Positions 5,960 through 7,101 of a stretch of 7,101 nt of DNA are shown piece by piece. The notes under the pieces are model-generated. The model was given only the letters and a program-made list of their open reading frames with translations. It did not search any database and had not been told where the DNA came from. Within the stretch, counting starts at the first letter, position 1. Each line of letters starts with the position of its first letter. Made by a program: the position numbers and the translations under genes. This DNA comes from Lysobacterales bacterium (GTDB lineage Bacteria > Pseudomonadota > Gammaproteobacteria > Xanthomonadales > Rhodanobacteraceae): contig JAAFHE010000192.1 in assembly GCA_013298265.1 (NCBI GenBank), forward strand, positions 1 to 7,101, given 5' to 3'.

Positions 5960-6928
5960 ATGATGAAAATGCATGACGCAGAACCGTTCTCGATCGCGGT
6001 CGCGCTACCGACATATCTGAAGTCGCTGGTTGAACGCATGCTGCAAGGCGTGCTGCACGAGCAGCAGGCACAAGGCCTGCACTGGCACCTGTGTGATACC
6101 GCCAACGCCGACGTCACCGTGCGCATGTTGGGCAACGACAGCCAAGGCGTGTCGCCGAACCTGCTCGCCGAGGTGCGCCGCAGTGATGGCAGCGTTGACG
6201 TGGTCACGATAGAAGGCCCCTGGCGCACCGGCGCGATGGCCGCAGCGCTGGTCCGCATCGCGGACCTGCTGCGCGCGCAGCCGACGCAGGACAAGTCGGG
6301 GCTTGCCCTGCAGTGGCTGCAACGCTGGTGCGAGCTGCGCGCGCAGCCCAATCCACCGCCCGTGGAATTGCGTATCGGCGGCCGACTCGCCGCCCTGCTT
6401 GATACGCGTCATGCCAGCATGCAGGTCGCCGGACGCGGCACGGCAGCGGCGCCGGAGCAGTTCATCGCGGCAATGATGCACGACGGCTGGTCGCTGCAAC
6501 CGGCACCGGTAGCCGCCGTCCCGACGACGCCCACGATTTCGCTCAAGCCACTGCTGTGGCAGCTAGGCCTGCAGTCGGGAACCCTGGGCGCATTGCCGGC
6601 GCTGCGCTCGCCCGGCGCGCTGCGCCTCAAGGGCTGGCCCTATCTCGCCGCCGGCGGCCACAAGAGTTTCGGCGAACTGATCAAGCACCTGCGCGGCGGC
6701 AACAACAATCGCGCCACGCTGCAGACGCTGGCGCTCGCGCCGCGCACCGTGGTCGACGGCTTTCTCAACGCCTGCCTGGTCTGCGAGTTCTTCCACGAGC
6801 GCGGCGCCGCCGTGACAGTGGCCGCGCCGGCACCCACCACGACGCAGACCGCGTACATGACCCGCAGTGGCGACGAGCAGGCCATCATTTCGGCTATCCG
6901 CCGCACGCTGGGGATGAGCCGGCCATGA
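5960..6928 (+). CDS. Unrecognised protein coupled to an MglA-like GTPase gene
   Basis: A 322-residue, apparently cytosolic protein that I cannot assign to a family. It has no signal peptide and no membrane helix. An N-terminal alpha/beta region (about 1-105) begins with FSIAVALP and includes LHWHLCDTANADVTVRML (in two parts, 40-48 and 49-57). A middle region (about 110-190) contains VELRIGGRLAALLDTR (135-150) and a proline-rich linker (181-193). The C-terminal domain (about 194-280) contains RLKGWPYLAA (222-231), FGELIKHLRGG (237-247) and the likely conserved ATLQTLALAPRTVVDGFLNA (252-271). Its TGA overlaps the ATG of the GTPase gene, implying co-translation and a joint function, perhaps as effector, adaptor or regulator. 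Start: ATGs at 5960, 5963 and 5969 are all possible; the frame is open back to an ATG at 5783, but the codons before 5960 look non-coding. No clear Shine-Dalgarno sequence decides. Confidence 0.8.
   Translation: MMKMHDAEPFSIAVALPTYLKSLVERMLQGVLHEQQAQGLHWHLCDTANADVTVRMLGNDSQGVSPNLLAEVRRSDGSVDVVTIEGPWRTGAMAAALVRIADLLRAQPTQDKSGLALQWLQRWCELRAQPNPPPVELRIGGRLAALLDTRHASMQVAGRGTAAAPEQFIAAMMHDGWSLQPAPVAAVPTTPTISLKPLLWQLGLQSGTLGALPALRSPGALRLKGWPYLAAGGHKSFGELIKHLRGGNNNRATLQTLALAPRTVVDGFLNACLVCEFFHERGAAVTVAAPAPTTTQTAYMTRSGDEQAIISAIRRTLGMSRP
6910..6914 (+). promoter_or_regulatory. Ribosome binding site candidate of the GTPase gene
   Basis: GGGGA inside the end of the upstream gene, ten bases before the GTPase ATG at 6925. 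Together with the ATGA overlap it suggests both coupled and independent initiation. Confidence 0.4.
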
Positions 6929-7101
6929 GCGAGGTCAAGCTGCTGTTCGCCGGCCCGATGGGCGCGGGCAAGACCACGGCGATCCGCTCGATCAGCGAGA
7001 TCGAGCCGATCAGCACCGAGGTCGAGAACACCGACTTCGGTGAGTCCAGCAAAGCGGAGACCACGGTCGCGATGGACTACGGCGAGCTGACGCTGGATAC
7101 C
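6925..7101 (+). CDS. Small P-loop GTPase, MglA-like/COG2229 type (5' part)
   Basis: The first 59 codons of a gene cut by the window edge. The protein opens with a beta strand (VKLLFAG) and a Walker A/G1 loop GPMGAGKTT (10-18), then SISEIEPISTEVENTD in two parts (22-30, 31-37) and KAETTVAMDYGEL (43-55), where a threonine of ETTVAMD (T47 or T48) is the likely switch I/G2 residue. This pattern is that of the small Ras-like bacterial GTPases related to MglA (COG2229 group), which act as nucleotide-dependent switches, in some bacteria for polarity, motility or pili. The DxxG (G3), NKxD (G4) and later motifs would lie outside the window, so guanine specificity is inferred. The start overlaps the stop of the upstream gene in an ATGA, so the two form an operon. 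A Roadblock/LC7 (MglB-like) regulator next to it would be expected from related loci but cannot be seen here. Confidence 0.85.
   Translation, partial: MSEVKLLFAGPMGAGKTTAIRSISEIEPISTEVENTDFGESSKAETTVAMDYGELTLDT

Noticed and set aside
5937..5964. TTGTTC (5937-5942) and TATGAT (5959-5964) with a 16-base spacer as a promoter giving a leaderless message from about 5969.
   Set aside because: The -10 is good but the -35 matches in only three positions, and the same TATGAT string also overlaps the candidate start at 4779, so it can arise simply from an ATG preceded by T and followed by AT. Not strong enough to annotate.

Overview
The window looks like chromosomal DNA of a high-GC gammaproteobacterium, most likely a Lysobacterales (Xanthomonadales) member. 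That assignment is inference, from the strong G/C bias at third codon positions, the simple ATGA-coupled gene pairs and the style of the proteins; no rRNA or marker gene is present to confirm it. I see no tRNA, rRNA, insertion sequence, CRISPR array or phage gene.

Layout. Positions 32-4664 carry four genes on the minus strand. Read in the direction of transcription they are: a secreted DUF4097-type beta-repeat protein (4664-3813); a large exported M1-family zinc aminopeptidase (3721-1037); a small membrane protein of the Pycsar-effector family, PycTM/DUF5706 (909-358); and a 109-residue protein of unknown function (361-32) whose start overlaps the stop of the PycTM-like gene in an ATGA. The gaps between the first three genes (about 90 and 130 bp) each hold a short GC-rich inverted repeat but no clear U-tract terminator. 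The peptidase and the PycTM-like gene each have a good Shine-Dalgarno sequence. Positions 4665-4811 are a divergent intergenic region. From about 4812 to 5489, on the plus strand, lies a spermidine-synthase-like (Rossmann, SAM-binding fold) protein.

Positions 5490-5959 are a gene-poor stretch of about 470 bp with a locally AT-rich core (about 5690-5760) and several inverted repeats, some of which are mutually exclusive. After it comes a plus-strand operon: a 322-residue protein I do not recognise (5960-6928), translationally coupled by ATGA to the first 59 codons of a small P-loop GTPase (6925 to the window edge) resembling the MglA-like/COG2229 group.

How the genes might work together. The aminopeptidase and the DUF4097 protein both act outside the cytoplasm by their signal peptides, but nothing ties them to one pathway. 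The PycTM-like protein and its coupled partner form a two-gene unit with no nucleotide cyclase in view, so a complete Pycsar anti-phage system is not shown. The unknown protein and the GTPase are coupled and probably act together; GTPases of this kind are often next to Roadblock/LC7 regulators, which would lie beyond the window. The best candidates for something little described are these two coupled pairs and the structured leader region in front of the GTPase operon.
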